Part shown: one piece after another, positions 63,833 through 64,000 of the stretch
Layout of the letters: the number at the start of each line of letters is the position of its first letter
Numbering within the stretch: position 1 is the stretch's first letter
Origin: Azolla pinnata
Lineage: Eukaryota; Streptophyta; Polypodiopsida; Salviniales; Salviniaceae
Assembly (NCBI GenBank): GCA_037176905.1
Contig: JBBBWG010008335.1
Span: forward strand, 29,017-93,016
Reading direction: 5' to 3'
Length of the DNA: 64,000 nucleotides
Position numbers and translations under genes: made by a program
Notes under the pieces: model-generated
What the model saw: the letters and a program-made list of their open reading frames with translations, nothing else
The model's database searches: none
Told to the model about the DNA's origin: nothing

Positions 63833-64000
63833 TCACCCGGCTTCGCGCGGGGGGCCCCGGAGCGCCGCGTGGAGCTCGGCGAAGTAGGGGCTGTCGCCGC
63901 GCTGCCGGCGGCCGTCGAGCACGTCGCGGTACTCGGAGACGAGCTTGTCCCACTTCTCGCGGCACTGCTTCGCGTCGCGGCCGGGGCCCGGGCCCGGGCC
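63833..64000 (-). CDS. Probable trihelix (Myb/SANT-like) transcription factor, 3' fragment
   Basis: The frame runs in from the right edge and ends at TGA (63833-63835), giving 55 residues. It contains KQCREKWDKLVSEYRDV and later SPYFAELHAALRG, the pattern of the third helix and fourth helix of plant trihelix DNA-binding domains (K-Q-C-x-E/K-K-W-D/N). The DNA is very GC-rich. An alternative is that a donor at CCGG|GTGACA just before the stop splices on to another exon, so the true C-terminus may lie further left. The family call rests on this short motif only; the N-terminal part is outside the window. Confidence 0.6.
   Translation of the reverse strand, partial: GPGPGPGRDAKQCREKWDKLVSEYRDVLDGRRQRGDSPYFAELHAALRGPPREAG

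Overview
This is nuclear DNA of a land plant. Genes are split by AT-rich introns with plant-type splice sites. Arabidopsis-type telomere units (TTTAGGG) occur inside the window. Several proteins belong to plant families: a GLUTAMINE DUMPER, a TIN1-like ER protein, a PAM71/GDT1-like chloroplast transporter, a UPF0114 plastid protein and a SLOMO-like F-box/LRR protein. The many (ATGT)n, (GAA)n and (CAT)n microsatellites and the divergence of the F-box protein suggest a non-seed plant, but I cannot name the species.

Layout. 0.2-2.8 kb, minus: 5' part of a PAM71/GDT1-like transporter, cut by the left edge. 2.9-5.3 kb: purine-rich microsatellites and decayed telomere-like repeats. 5.3-8.5 kb, plus: an unrecognised multi-pass membrane protein. 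9.5-12.7 kb, minus: DCC thiol-disulfide oxidoreductase-like protein with a likely plastid transit peptide. It is divergent from a TIN1 homologue at 14.2-18.0 kb, plus. Between them lie a 0.7 kb (ATGT)n tract and a cluster of ACGT-core G-boxes. 20.9-23.6 kb, minus: RING-H2 protein. 23.7-27.8 kb: repeats and gene-empty sequence. 27.8-31.8 kb, minus: complete DMC1 meiotic recombinase, 15 coding exons. 35.3-35.8 kb, plus: intronless GLUTAMINE DUMPER. 38.1-41.2 kb, plus: PP2C phosphatase. 42.5-45.9 kb, minus: AP endonuclease (ARP type). 46.8-49.5 kb, minus: UPF0114 plastid membrane protein. 50.8-59.6 kb, minus: SLOMO-like F-box/LRR protein, 16 exons. 63.8 kb to the right edge, minus: C-terminal piece of a probable trihelix factor.

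The genes are unrelated housekeeping and regulatory loci, each presumably with its own promoter; no cluster or operon is implied. The exon models were built by hand. For every complete gene the splice phases agree and the total coding length divides by three. The most interesting points are two candidate minor-spliceosome (U12) introns in DMC1, one of them AT-AC; the G-box cluster upstream of the TIN1 homologue; a frame-preserving, stop-free 162 nt intron in the membrane-protein gene; and two 100-N gaps each flanked by the same 77-bp sequence on both sides, which look like unmerged k=77 contig overlaps.
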